Assembly (NCBI GenBank): GCA_038150225.1
Contig: JAYQWG010000032.1
Coordinates: forward strand, 1 to 21,176
Length of the DNA stretch: 21,176 nucleotides
From: Lucifugimonas sp038150225
Lineage (GTDB): Bacteria > Chloroflexota > Dehalococcoidia > Lucifugimonadales > Lucifugimonadaceae
Reading direction: 5' to 3'
Positions 13,813 to 21,176 of this stretch are shown one piece after another. Both the position numbers and the translations under genes were made by a program. Below the pieces are notes generated by a model that saw only the letters and a program-made list of their open reading frames with translations, did no database searches and was not told the origin of the DNA. Numbering within the stretch: the first letter of the stretch is position 1; every line of letters begins with the position of its first letter.

Positions 13813-15114
13813 TTAGTCGAATTTCAGCAGAGCTTCGAATTTATCGACCGATTCAAACGGACCTACGAGAGACATGACGAGATTTTCTGACTTGATGACT
13901 CGCTGCGCCGCTCGTTGGATATCAGCCTGGGTGACGTTCGAAATCTTTTCGACAACCTCGTCTACCGATTCGACTTTGTTTCGAACGAGTTCCTGGATTC
14001 CAAGGAAGCTTGTGACCGCCCGGCTTTCTTCCATTCGGAGCATAAGCCGACCGGTGGTGAGTTCACGCGCTTGCGTCCATTCCTTTTCGGTTACACCGTC
14101 TCGAAGCTTTGCAAGCTCGTTCACGATCACCGGTATGGCTTCCTCGACACGTTCAGGGTCTATTCCTGATTCGACCACGAGAGCGCCGCAGTCGCTGTAG
14201 AAATGAGCTCCGCTATGGATGTCGTACGCCAGGCCTCGTTGTTCTCTCACTTCTTCAAAAAGTCGGCTACTCATCGTTTCACCGAGGATTACTGACATGA
14301 GTGCAAGCGCGTGGCGATCCGGGTCATCGTTCGCGAATGTTGGCAGTCCAATCGCAATGTGAGCCTGTTCGGTAGGTCTATTTTCAAACGCCACTTTTCG
14401 AATTGGCTTTTTGGGCTCGAATGGGAACATTGGGAGGATTTCGCCATCGTGCAGTCCGCCCAGGAGATCGGATATTTGTGCAACGACTTCGTCGTGCTCA
14501 ACGTTTCCTGCGACAGCAATGACTGTGTTCGACCCAACGTACTGAGTATTTAAGTACTCGAGCATTGCTTCACGTGATATAGCGTTGACCGAATCAACGG
14601 AACCAGCAATGTCGCGTCCCATTGGTTGATCGGGCCAAAGTAGCTCATCAAGGAGCATGGAAGTTCTGGCTGCCGGCGAGTCGTGCGATGCTCGAATTTC
14701 TTCGAACACGACATGCTTTTCCTTCTCAATATCCTCGTCCTGGAAAAGAGAATTTAGTGTCATGTCAGCGAGCAGATCAATACCGTTCTTGTAGTGAGGT
14801 TGGGCGAGCCGGCACCAGTATCCGGTGACTTCTCGATCGGTGAAAGCGTTGATGCTGCCCCCGACACTCTCGACTACTTCGGAAATCTCACGTGGTGTTG
14901 GTCGTTTCTCAGTTCCCTTAAAGAGCAGGTGCTCGAACAGGTGAGAAGCCCCAGCAAGCTCAGGAGTCTCGTATCTAGATCCTGCCCCGAAGAGGAAGAT
15001 GATGCTCACAGCGTTCGTGTGGCGGAAGGTGGAAGTGAGGATTCGGAGTCCGTTAGGAAGGACGGTGCGCTCAAACGCGCTCGATACAAGGTTCTGAGAT
15101 TCTGCAAGTGCCAA
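13813..15114 (-). CDS. M16-family zinc metallopeptidase
   Basis: A 433-residue pitrilysin/mitochondrial-processing-peptidase-like enzyme. The inverted zinc motif HLFEH (58-62) is intact and the third ligand fits Glu138 in VVFEEIRAS, about 76 residues after His62. The C-terminal half has the Arg/Tyr pair REQRGLAYDIHS used for substrate positioning. The length is normal for a single M16B subunit. There is no signal peptide, so it is probably cytoplasmic. TTG 15114 is the only usual start codon between the upstream in-frame TGA and the conserved domain. No clear Shine-Dalgarno. It is divergent from the glycosyltransferase gene; an inactive partner subunit is not seen nearby. Confidence 0.93.
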   Translation of the reverse strand: MALAESQNLVSSAFERTVLPNGLRILTSTFRHTNAVSIIFLFGAGSRYETPELAGASHLFEHLLFKGTEKRPTPREISEVVESVGGSINAFTDREVTGYWCRLAQPHYKNGIDLLADMTLNSLFQDEDIEKEKHVVFEEIRASHDSPAARTSMLLDELLWPDQPMGRDIAGSVDSVNAISREAMLEYLNTQYVGSNTVIAVAGNVEHDEVVAQISDLLGGLHDGEILPMFPFEPKKPIRKVAFENRPTEQAHIAIGLPTFANDDPDRHALALMSVILGETMSSRLFEEVREQRGLAYDIHSGAHFYSDCGALVVESGIDPERVEEAIPVIVNELAKLRDGVTEKEWTQARELTTGRLMLRMEESRAVTSFLGIQELVRNKVESVDEVVEKISNVTQADIQRAAQRVIKSENLVMSLVGPFESVDKFEALLKFD

Positions 15115-15239
15115 ACGGCCGGTCTTTCTACTGCCACCAAAAAGTATGTTCGGTGTTCAAAAAGTCGTGACGATCAAGACTAAGTGGGCTACTTGAGTTG
15201 GTCAAACGAACAGGCACGCATGACGACATATGCACAAAT

Positions 15240-15259
15240 CGAGAATCAACATATTCTCG
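15240..15259. promoter_or_regulatory. Inverted repeat in the divergent M16 / glycosyltransferase intergenic region
   Basis: CGAGAAT (15240-15246) and ATTCTCG (15253-15259) are perfect inverted arms with a six-base centre, 57 bases before the glycosyltransferase ATG. This is the clearest structure in the 202-base gap 15115-15316; I found no convincing -35/-10 pair for either gene there. A regulator site or leader hairpin are both possible. Confidence 0.42.
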
Positions 15260-15316
15260 TATTTAGGTTGGACCGGACGAATAACAATGAGTCGGTGATG
15301 GATAGAATCCTTCGTC

Positions 15317-18300
15317 ATGACGCATGGACCCGGCGCAGCATCCGGGACTGAACCAACATCGAATATGGATCCGGCGAACTCGGTTCGGCGATCTGGCGCG
15401 TCCTCAAATATCCAACGTAGCGTGATGGGGATGTCGACACGAACAGCGGTGTTGCTGGCGTTGATTCTTATCGTTGCTCTCGGGCTAAGGCTTTACGGGA
15501 TCAACTGGGATCAAGGTGGTCTGTTCCATCCAGATGAACGTGCGTTCCTTTCGCAGGTTTACGACCTTGAAGTCCCAGAAGGGTCTGAATGGCGCCTGAT
15601 CTTCAATCCAGAGCAAAGCACGCTCAATCCTGGTTCTTTCAACTGGGGAAGTTTGCCCCACTACGCACTTAAATCAGTTCAGTACTTGCTGGCACCTGCC
15701 AAGTGGATGGACTTATTTGAGCTCCGATACGCGGGGCGTGCTCTTTCGGCGATATCGGACACTTTCACGGTACTGCTGATATACCTGATCGGAAGGTTCG
15801 CGTTTAGTAACCGAGTTGGATTACTCGCTGCCGTACTTGGTGCAATAGCCGTGTTGCACGTTCAACTTGCACACTTCTTTGCTGTCGATTCGTTCATGAC
15901 GACGTTTATTGTCGCCACCGTTTATTTCATGTTGAAAGTGGCAAGAACCGGACGAACTTCAGATTCCGTGTGGGTCGGGCTAATGTTCGGGTTAGCGATG
16001 GCGACCAAGTTTTCGGTTTTGCCGTTGGCACTCGGAATTGGGGTTGCGTATCTCGTTTTTGCCCTGTCTCGTAGCGGGGACAGGTTGGACATTGAGTCTG
16101 GTGCCTCAGGCGAAGCCAGAAGCAGACAATCGATAGCGTTTACCAACCTGGTAATAGCTGTTGGGGTCACCATCATTGTGCTGGTGGTCACGCAGCCATA
16201 CATGTTCCTCGATTTCGGAACCTACGTAGACAACATATCTACACAGGGGCAAATGGTTCGACGTGAAGTCGACTTCCCATTCACCCGCCAGTACGAGGAC
16301 ACGACTCCTTATATCTACAACATTGTTCAACTTGGAACCTGGGGTCTTGGTCCTGCACTCGGGATTACGGTTTGGCTTGGATTGCTTGGAGCCATCGCCG
16401 CTGGATTGTTAGCTCAACGCAAAGTTGATGTTGTGATCCTGGTCTGGGTTATTCCGTACCTTGCCATCACTGGTTACTTCGATGTGAAGTTCATGCGGTA
16501 CATGCTGCCCATACTTCCGTTTTTGTTGATCTACGGGGCAAGAACACTCTGGTGGATGTTCGAGGTAATCAAAGCACTTTGGCCAAACAGGAGGGCACTG
16601 CAATACGCACCTATTGCGCTCGTACTTCTCCTAACCGTGCACTACACGTTGTCGTTCATGAGCGTTTACGCGGGGCCACACCCATTGAAAGACACGTCGT
16701 TTTGGCTTCGTGACAACGCCGTTCCGGGTTCGGTAGTCGTTCAAGAGCATTGGGAAGAAGGAATTCCACATGTTCCTGGATTGCGCATATACGAACGTGC
16801 GGAACTCTATAACGATGAATCGCCTCAAAAATTTATTCAACTTTCCGAGAGACTGGCAGGCGCCGATTACTTTGTACTGCTGAGCAACAGGCTTTACGCA
16901 ACGATCCCAAGGCTTCCTGAGCGTTATCCGGTCACCACAAAGTTTTACGAAGAACTGTTTTCTGGGGGCTTGGGTTACGAGCTGGCTCACGCATCGGGTC
17001 GATACGTAGGAGGTCTCGGAGTCGACTATTACGAGGACCCGTTCGCAAGGGTAGATTTCGCCGCTCCAAGATCGTTCGATCAGCCAAGCGGGGGGCTTTT
17101 CACCGCTGGGTTCGGCTGGGCTGATGAAAGTTTTTCGGTCTACGAGCATCCTCAAACTTTCATTTTCGAGAATGTGGGAGGACTATCTCCTGAGCAATTC
17201 CGTGAAGTGATTGGTGCAGATGAATCTGGAAGCAGTACACGAACTCAGCCTGAGATCGGACTCCTATTGTCGGACGAAGGACGTGACGTACAGCAGTCGG
17301 GCGGTACATGGACTGACATCACTTTCTTACGTTTCATGCCAGACTGGTTGACGCCAATATTCTGGTACCTGGGTACACAAATCTTCGCTCTGGCAGTGCT
17401 ACCTCTCGCCTACTTCGTTTTCCGATCATTCCCTGATCGTGGTTATCTCCTCTCAAAACCCCTTGGGATGGTGTTTGTATCGACTTTGACGTGGTTGTTG
17501 GTCAGTTCCGGACTTGTCAAATTCCACGCTCTAACCGTGCTACTGGCAGTAATGCTGTTAGCTGCCCTTTCGATGCTTGTAGTGCGCAGGTCAGGCGACG
17601 AGATCCTGAATCACATAAGAGCCAACATCCGCAGGATCTACTGGTACGAGACCCTATTCTTGCTGGCGTTCATCGGTTTCCTGTTTCTTCGAGCCGCTAA
17701 CCCTGACCTCTGGCACCCGTGGAAAGGTGGAGAAAAGCCGATGGACTTTGCCTACCTCAACGCGGTAGTGAAGTCGTCGATTGTTCCGCCATACGATCCA
17801 TGGCACGCTGGTGGGTATCTCAACTACTACTACTTTGGCCAATTCATGGTAGCGAGCCTCATCCGATTCACTGGAATCGTGCCATCGGTTGCCTACAACC
17901 TTGCAGTGCCCATGCTCGCAGCGATGACGGTGGTAGGTGCTTATTCGATCGTCAGCAACTTAGTTGAGTTGAGCCTTCGAGCAAAACTTGTGCCCGCATG
18001 GACCAGAAAAGCCCCGATTTACTTTGGCTTGCTTGGGGCGATTTTCGTCACCGTTGCCGGAAACATTGATGGATTGACTCAGTTGATACAGGGATGGGTG
18101 AGGGTCATCTCGAACGATTTGCCATTTGGTGAGTTCGACTTTTGGCGCAGCTCAAGGATGATGGCACCTGACTCGAAGGGATTCGAGATAACCGAGTTCC
18201 CGTTCTTTACGTTCCTGTTTGCCGACCTTCACGCCCACTTGATCGCAATTCCAGTTGCAATCACTGCTCTCGCAGCATCCATTTCGATGTTCTTGAGGAT

Positions 18301-19714
18301 CGGCAGGAATCGACCGATCAAGGAATCTATCGGTTCCCTGGTAACCATTGGAATTCTCGTAGGTTCGCTCCGAACGATTAACGCATGGGATTTTCCAACA
18401 CAGTTGCTCCTCGCTGGCGGCCTCGTCACTGCCGGTTACCTACTGACTCATCAAAGTCCGATTCTCATTAGATTGATCAAGGGTGGCACGGCAAGTTTGT
18501 TCGTTCTCGTGGTTGGGCATGTCGTATATCTGCCGTTCCACATGAATTTTGAACTATTCAACAATGGGGTTCTGAGGAGTGAATTCCAAACGGATCTCTG
18601 GCGCTACATCACAATCCACGCCCTGTTCCTTGCAGTTATTGCCGGTTGGAGTGTTCTTGTTTGGACCGAGCGCATTCCTCAAGCACTACAGGCGATTACG
18701 GTTTCTCCGAGGCCGGGTTCCGGCATTACAGGATGGATCTGGCATATTGTGATTTTGATCCTTGCGACTGTGGTTGCTGCACTTTCGTTCTCAGGGTTCG
18801 CCACGATCGGATTCGTAGTTGCAATTGCATCGGTCGTCGCCGCTGCCGGAGTCATTTCATTCCGATCTGGTGTTGTTGGCTCTCGGTATTCGCTGGCTCC
18901 AACGGCAATGGTGGTGATGGCACTAGCCATAGCTGCAGGTGTCGATGTCTTCACAGTAAAAGACGACATTGGGCGGATGAACACCGTGTTCAAGTTCTAC
19001 TTGCAGGCTTGGACGCTCCTCGCTTTAGCTTCAGCCTACTTTGCCTGGGTCTTGTACGACTCAGGAAAGATTTCATTCAGGCGTGCGTCGGTGCCTAGAA
19101 GTGTGTGGCTCACAGTCGTTGCTGTGTTGGCGATTGCGGTGATGATGTACCCGATCTTTGGTACCCGATCTCGCAACCTCACTCGATTTGAGTACTCAGG
19201 ACTTGGTCTAGATGGCACGGACTACATGGAAACAGTGGTGTATCAGGACCACGAAGGTCCACTGGTTCTCAAATACGATCTGGATGCGATCGAGTGGTTG
19301 CAGGAAAACGTCGAAGGTTCGCCGGTGGTGATTGAAGGCCTTAGCGATCAATATCGCTGGGGAAATCGAGTTTCGATCTACACGGGACTGCCAGCAGTGA
19401 TTGGTTGGGACTGGCATCAGCGTCAACAACGAGTTGGTTACGCCTACACAGTTTCACAACGAAGGGCTGAAGTAGATACGTTCTTCAACACAACTGTTCC
19501 GATTGTTGCGATCAACACGCTCGACAAGTACAACGTCAGATACGTCTACGTTGGCGAGATGGAACACAACAAGTACGCGGCGGCAGGTCTGGAAAAGTTC
19601 TCGAAAATGGAACCTCTTGGACTAAAACAGGTGTACCCACCTCTCGGTTCAGAGGTTGATACACCTGTCGTGATTTACGAGTACATGTCGCCAGCTAAAA
19701 CTGCCAGCAACTAG
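15317..19714 (+). CDS. Giant membrane protein: GT-C glycosyltransferase fused to a YYY (DUF2298) domain
   Basis: A 1465-residue polytopic membrane protein. After a hydrophilic, basic N-terminus, the first membrane segment (about 43-60) leads to GGLFHPDERAF (67-77), the acidic loop expected of PMT/ArnT-like GT-C enzymes that use lipid-linked sugars. Residues about 1-600 form this half, including a soluble stretch (about 450-670). The second half, from about 675, has many more membrane segments, YYYFG at 837-841 matching the YYYxG signature of the Chloroflexi/archaeal YYY family, and RMNTVFKFYLQAW near 1220. The function of the YYY family is unknown; a role in surface glycan or glycolipid assembly is inferred. 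ATG 15317 lacks a good ribosome site; Met17, 37 or 39 are possible starts. Confidence 0.88.
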   Translation: MTHGPGAASGTEPTSNMDPANSVRRSGASSNIQRSVMGMSTRTAVLLALILIVALGLRLYGINWDQGGLFHPDERAFLSQVYDLEVPEGSEWRLIFNPEQSTLNPGSFNWGSLPHYALKSVQYLLAPAKWMDLFELRYAGRALSAISDTFTVLLIYLIGRFAFSNRVGLLAAVLGAIAVLHVQLAHFFAVDSFMTTFIVATVYFMLKVARTGRTSDSVWVGLMFGLAMATKFSVLPLALGIGVAYLVFALSRSGDRLDIESGASGEARSRQSIAFTNLVIAVGVTIIVLVVTQPYMFLDFGTYVDNISTQGQMVRREVDFPFTRQYEDTTPYIYNIVQLGTWGLGPALGITVWLGLLGAIAAGLLAQRKVDVVILVWVIPYLAITGYFDVKFMRYMLPILPFLLIYGARTLWWMFEVIKALWPNRRALQYAPIALVLLLTVHYTLSFMSVYAGPHPLKDTSFWLRDNAVPGSVVVQEHWEEGIPHVPGLRIYERAELYNDESPQKFIQLSERLAGADYFVLLSNRLYATIPRLPERYPVTTKFYEELFSGGLGYELAHASGRYVGGLGVDYYEDPFARVDFAAPRSFDQPSGGLFTAGFGWADESFSVYEHPQTFIFENVGGLSPEQFREVIGADESGSSTRTQPEIGLLLSDEGRDVQQSGGTWTDITFLRFMPDWLTPIFWYLGTQIFALAVLPLAYFVFRSFPDRGYLLSKPLGMVFVSTLTWLLVSSGLVKFHALTVLLAVMLLAALSMLVVRRSGDEILNHIRANIRRIYWYETLFLLAFIGFLFLRAANPDLWHPWKGGEKPMDFAYLNAVVKSSIVPPYDPWHAGGYLNYYYFGQFMVASLIRFTGIVPSVAYNLAVPMLAAMTVVGAYSIVSNLVELSLRAKLVPAWTRKAPIYFGLLGAIFVTVAGNIDGLTQLIQGWVRVISNDLPFGEFDFWRSSRMMAPDSKGFEITEFPFFTFLFADLHAHLIAIPVAITALAASISMFLRIGRNRPIKESIGSLVTIGILVGSLRTINAWDFPTQLLLAGGLVTAGYLLTHQSPILIRLIKGGTASLFVLVVGHVVYLPFHMNFELFNNGVLRSEFQTDLWRYITIHALFLAVIAGWSVLVWTERIPQALQAITVSPRPGSGITGWIWHIVILILATVVAALSFSGFATIGFVVAIASVVAAAGVISFRSGVVGSRYSLAPTAMVVMALAIAAGVDVFTVKDDIGRMNTVFKFYLQAWTLLALASAYFAWVLYDSGKISFRRASVPRSVWLTVVAVLAIAVMMYPIFGTRSRNLTRFEYSGLGLDGTDYMETVVYQDHEGPLVLKYDLDAIEWLQENVEGSPVVIEGLSDQYRWGNRVSIYTGLPAVIGWDWHQRQQRVGYAYTVSQRRAEVDTFFNTTVPIVAINTLDKYNVRYVYVGEMEHNKYAAAGLEKFSKMEPLGLKQVYPPLGSEVDTPVVIYEYMSPAKTASN

Positions 19715-19721
19715 GGCGTTG

Positions 19722-20306
19722 TTAGTCCTCTGGAACGATTAGACCGTAGTCGTTGTCGTGACGTCGGTAAACGACGTTTATATCGCCAGATGCCTTGTTC
19801 CTGAACACGTAGAAGTTGTGTCCAAGAAGATCCATTTGAGCCGTCGCGTCCTCCACTGACTCTGCGTTCATGGTGTGCCGTTTGGTTCGGACCAGTTGAC
19901 CGTACTCAAGTTCCTGAACGTCAGGCTCTTGAGGGTCTTCGAACTCGATCTGGGCAAGCTGTTCAGCAACTGCCTGGCTCAGACCACCTGGGGCACTCTT
20001 TCGACCGTGCTTGTCGAGCTTGGTCTTGTACTTTCGAATTTGCCGCGTGACCGTGTCGGATACGCCATCAATAGCCGTGTACGGAGAATCCGCACGAGTT
20101 TCACCTCGTATTACACCACGATCCATCTTGATCGTGACTTCGGCTATGAACCGATCATCTTCTTTCTTGGTCTGCTCTTTGCGGATTTGTAGATACACCG
20201 GCACCGTATCTTTGAATCGTCTGTCGAGGATGCTGAGTCGCTTTTCTGCATATCCTCGGATTGCATCGGTCAAAGTGGTGTTGTTAGCGGTGATCGTGAG
20301 TTCCAC
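19722..20306 (-). CDS. hpf: Ribosome hibernation promoting factor, long form
   Basis: A 194-residue protein. Residues 1-105 form the HPF/RaiA ribosome-binding domain (ITANNTTLTDAIRGYAEKRL at the start, then TIKMDRGVIRGE and DTVTRQIRKYKTKL). After an acidic linker the C-terminal domain LLGHNFYVFRNKASGDINVV (about 159-178) is the dimerisation part found in long HPF. It binds the 30S subunit and pairs 70S ribosomes into inactive 100S dimers in slow growth. The start is GTG 20306 with a G-rich site GGGGGC upstream. It converges on the glycosyltransferase gene with seven bases between stops and is divergent from comF, with palindromes between them. Confidence 0.96.
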   Translation of the reverse strand: MELTITANNTTLTDAIRGYAEKRLSILDRRFKDTVPVYLQIRKEQTKKEDDRFIAEVTIKMDRGVIRGETRADSPYTAIDGVSDTVTRQIRKYKTKLDKHGRKSAPGGLSQAVAEQLAQIEFEDPQEPDVQELEYGQLVRTKRHTMNAESVEDATAQMDLLGHNFYVFRNKASGDINVVYRRHDNDYGLIVPED

Positions 20307-20346
20307 GGAGCCCCCAATCGGAAAACTTATCGACGCCGTTTCGGTT

Positions 20347-20362
20347 GCAGATATTTATCTGC
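20347..20362. promoter_or_regulatory. 16-bp palindrome between hpf and comF
   Basis: GCAGATA (20347-20353) and TATCTGC (20356-20362) are perfect inverted arms around a TT centre, midway in the 107-base divergent gap. The compact symmetry suggests a binding site for a dimeric regulator that could act on both genes. No clear promoter hexamers were found around it. Confidence 0.45.
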
Positions 20363-20381
20363 TCCGGCACTGATATTTTAA

Positions 20382-20392
20382 GGCTCTGAGCC
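20382..20392. repeat. Second short palindrome upstream of comF
   Basis: GGCTC (20382-20386) and GAGCC (20388-20392) are inverted around one base, 22 bases before the comF start codon. The tight centre favours a protein site over an RNA hairpin. Confidence 0.3.
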
Positions 20393-20413
20393 ATCAAAGG
20401 TGCTGAGATCGGC

Positions 20414-21142
20414 GTGATAATTTCCTCTCTCAACCGAGTCGTAAATCAACTCGTTGAATTAGTGTTTCCTTCTTCCTGTGTTAGTTGCGGAAGAGAAGGT
20501 GAGTTACTGTGCCACATTTGTCTCGCGGAGTCGAGCCTAGTGGCCGATACAGCATGCCGTATTTGCGCAGAGCCTATGACTGCCTCGGGCACCTGTTCAA
20601 AATGTAGAGTTGAACCTAAATACATCGACCGTTTGTATGGTTATTACCAGTACGATTCGCCAGTCGGAGAAGCTATTAGGGCCTTCAAGTTTGACGATAT
20701 TCGAGCGCTTGGACCAGTGTTTTCTGAACTGCTCGATGTGGAACGCTTAAAACGGGTAGCGCCGGATTTGGTTCTCCCCGTGCCGTTGTCTCGATCGCGG
20801 ATAAAACAGCGAGGATTTAACCAGTCAGAAGTGTTCTCTCGGCACATCGCCGCACTTCTGGGCATCAATCATGAGCCGAGATTGCTTTCCAGGACTGAAC
20901 AAAAGATTCCTCAGTCACAGCAGCAGTCGGCGCGCTCCAGAGCGGCATCAGTATCCGGGGCCTTTACAGTGAACGAGCAATACGTTGACGAAATTGCGAC
21001 CAAACGCATCCTCGTGGTTGATGACGTTCACACCACGGGCAGCACAATAAACGAATGTGCCAGAGTTCTAAAATCGGTTGATGCAAGTTGGGTTGGTGCC
21101 GTGACGCTTGCCGTTCAACCAGTTGGAGTTATGACTGAATGA
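20414..21142 (+). CDS. comF: ComF-family phosphoribosyltransferase-like protein
   Basis: A 242-residue protein with an N-terminal zinc region holding Cys22/25, Cys33/36, Cys48/51 and Cys61/64, and a C-terminal PRTase fold with the PRPP loop VVDDVHTTGST (201-211) and VPLSRSRIKQRGFNQ (123-137). In competent bacteria ComFC-type proteins act in uptake or processing of transforming DNA; in most lineages the exact role and substrate are unsettled. The start is GTG 20414 with GAGAT upstream and no ATG nearby. Its stop overlaps the next ATG in an ATGA, so the HAD gene is very likely co-translated. No other competence gene is in the window. Confidence 0.94.
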   Translation: MIISSLNRVVNQLVELVFPSSCVSCGREGELLCHICLAESSLVADTACRICAEPMTASGTCSKCRVEPKYIDRLYGYYQYDSPVGEAIRAFKFDDIRALGPVFSELLDVERLKRVAPDLVLPVPLSRSRIKQRGFNQSEVFSRHIAALLGINHEPRLLSRTEQKIPQSQQQSARSRAASVSGAFTVNEQYVDEIATKRILVVDDVHTTGSTINECARVLKSVDASWVGAVTLAVQPVGVMTE

Positions 21143-21176
21143 CGTTGAAAACCGTGATGTTCGATATGTACGGAAC
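21139..21176 (+). CDS. Start of a HAD-superfamily hydrolase, cut by the window edge
   Basis: ATG 21139 opens a frame of 12 full codons to the edge: M-T-L-K-T-V-M-F-D-M-Y-G, with the next two bases consistent with Thr. A hydrophobic strand followed by FDMYGT matches HAD motif I (DxDGT-like), with Asp9 as the nucleophile. Asp at the second motif position is replaced by Tyr one residue on (DMYGT), as in haloacid-dehalogenase-like and some phosphatase members. The ATGA overlap with comF supports translation. Substrate cannot be judged from this fragment. Confidence 0.7.
   Translation, partial: MTLKTVMFDMYG

Noticed and set aside
15115..15316. Sigma-70 promoters for M16 (TTGACC-N17-TAGTCT) or the glycosyltransferase gene
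   Set aside because: The -10 matches are only about half consensus and several equally weak alternatives exist, so none was annotated.

Overview
The window looks like a piece of a bacterial chromosome, most plausibly from the Chloroflexota, possibly a marine SAR202/Dehalococcoidia-type lineage. This rests on a giant membrane protein that joins a PMT/ArnT-like glycosyltransferase half to a 'YYY' (DUF2298) half, a combination I associate with Chloroflexi and some archaea, plus the mix of molybdenum hydroxylases and acyl-CoA dehydrogenases. The assignment is an inference from gene content. Genes are dense, and about half of the complete ones appear to start at TTG or GTG. I saw no tRNA, rRNA, CRISPR array or insertion sequence.

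Layout. Bases 1-68 hold the tail of a plus-strand gene, possibly another molybdenum hydroxylase large subunit, followed by a 54-residue small protein (168-332). From 333 to 2105 on the minus strand is a pterin/folate cluster: folE, a pteridine-reductase-like SDR, and folB. From 2219 to 8636 (minus) is a molybdenum hydroxylase operon in the order FAD subunit, [2Fe-2S] subunit, large subunit L1, large subunit L2, and a MoaD/ThiS-like sulfur carrier. It has a recognisable promoter with a 12-bp palindrome at the expected start site, and a stem-loop in each of its longer intercistronic gaps.

From 8854 to 13166 (minus) is a second probable operon: a stand-alone Lrp/AsnC ligand-binding (RAM) protein, two unlike acyl-CoA dehydrogenases that look like a catalytic/non-catalytic pair, a HIT hydrolase and an MFS exporter. 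Its promoter (TTGACA-N18-TACGAT) overlaps an inverted repeat and a direct repeat. Upstream on the same strand lie an XRE-type regulator with a disordered tail, ended by a hairpin terminator, and an M16 zinc peptidase.

From 15317 to 19714 (plus) is the 1465-residue glycosyltransferase/YYY fusion. It converges on hpf (long-form ribosome hibernation factor, minus). hpf is divergent from comF (plus), which overlaps by ATGA the start of a HAD-family hydrolase cut off by the window edge.

The parts most worth following are the hydroxylase operon with two large subunits but one FAD and one Fe-S subunit, its operator and hairpins, the asymmetric acyl-CoA dehydrogenase pair under a RAM-type sensor, and the glycosyltransferase-YYY fusion.
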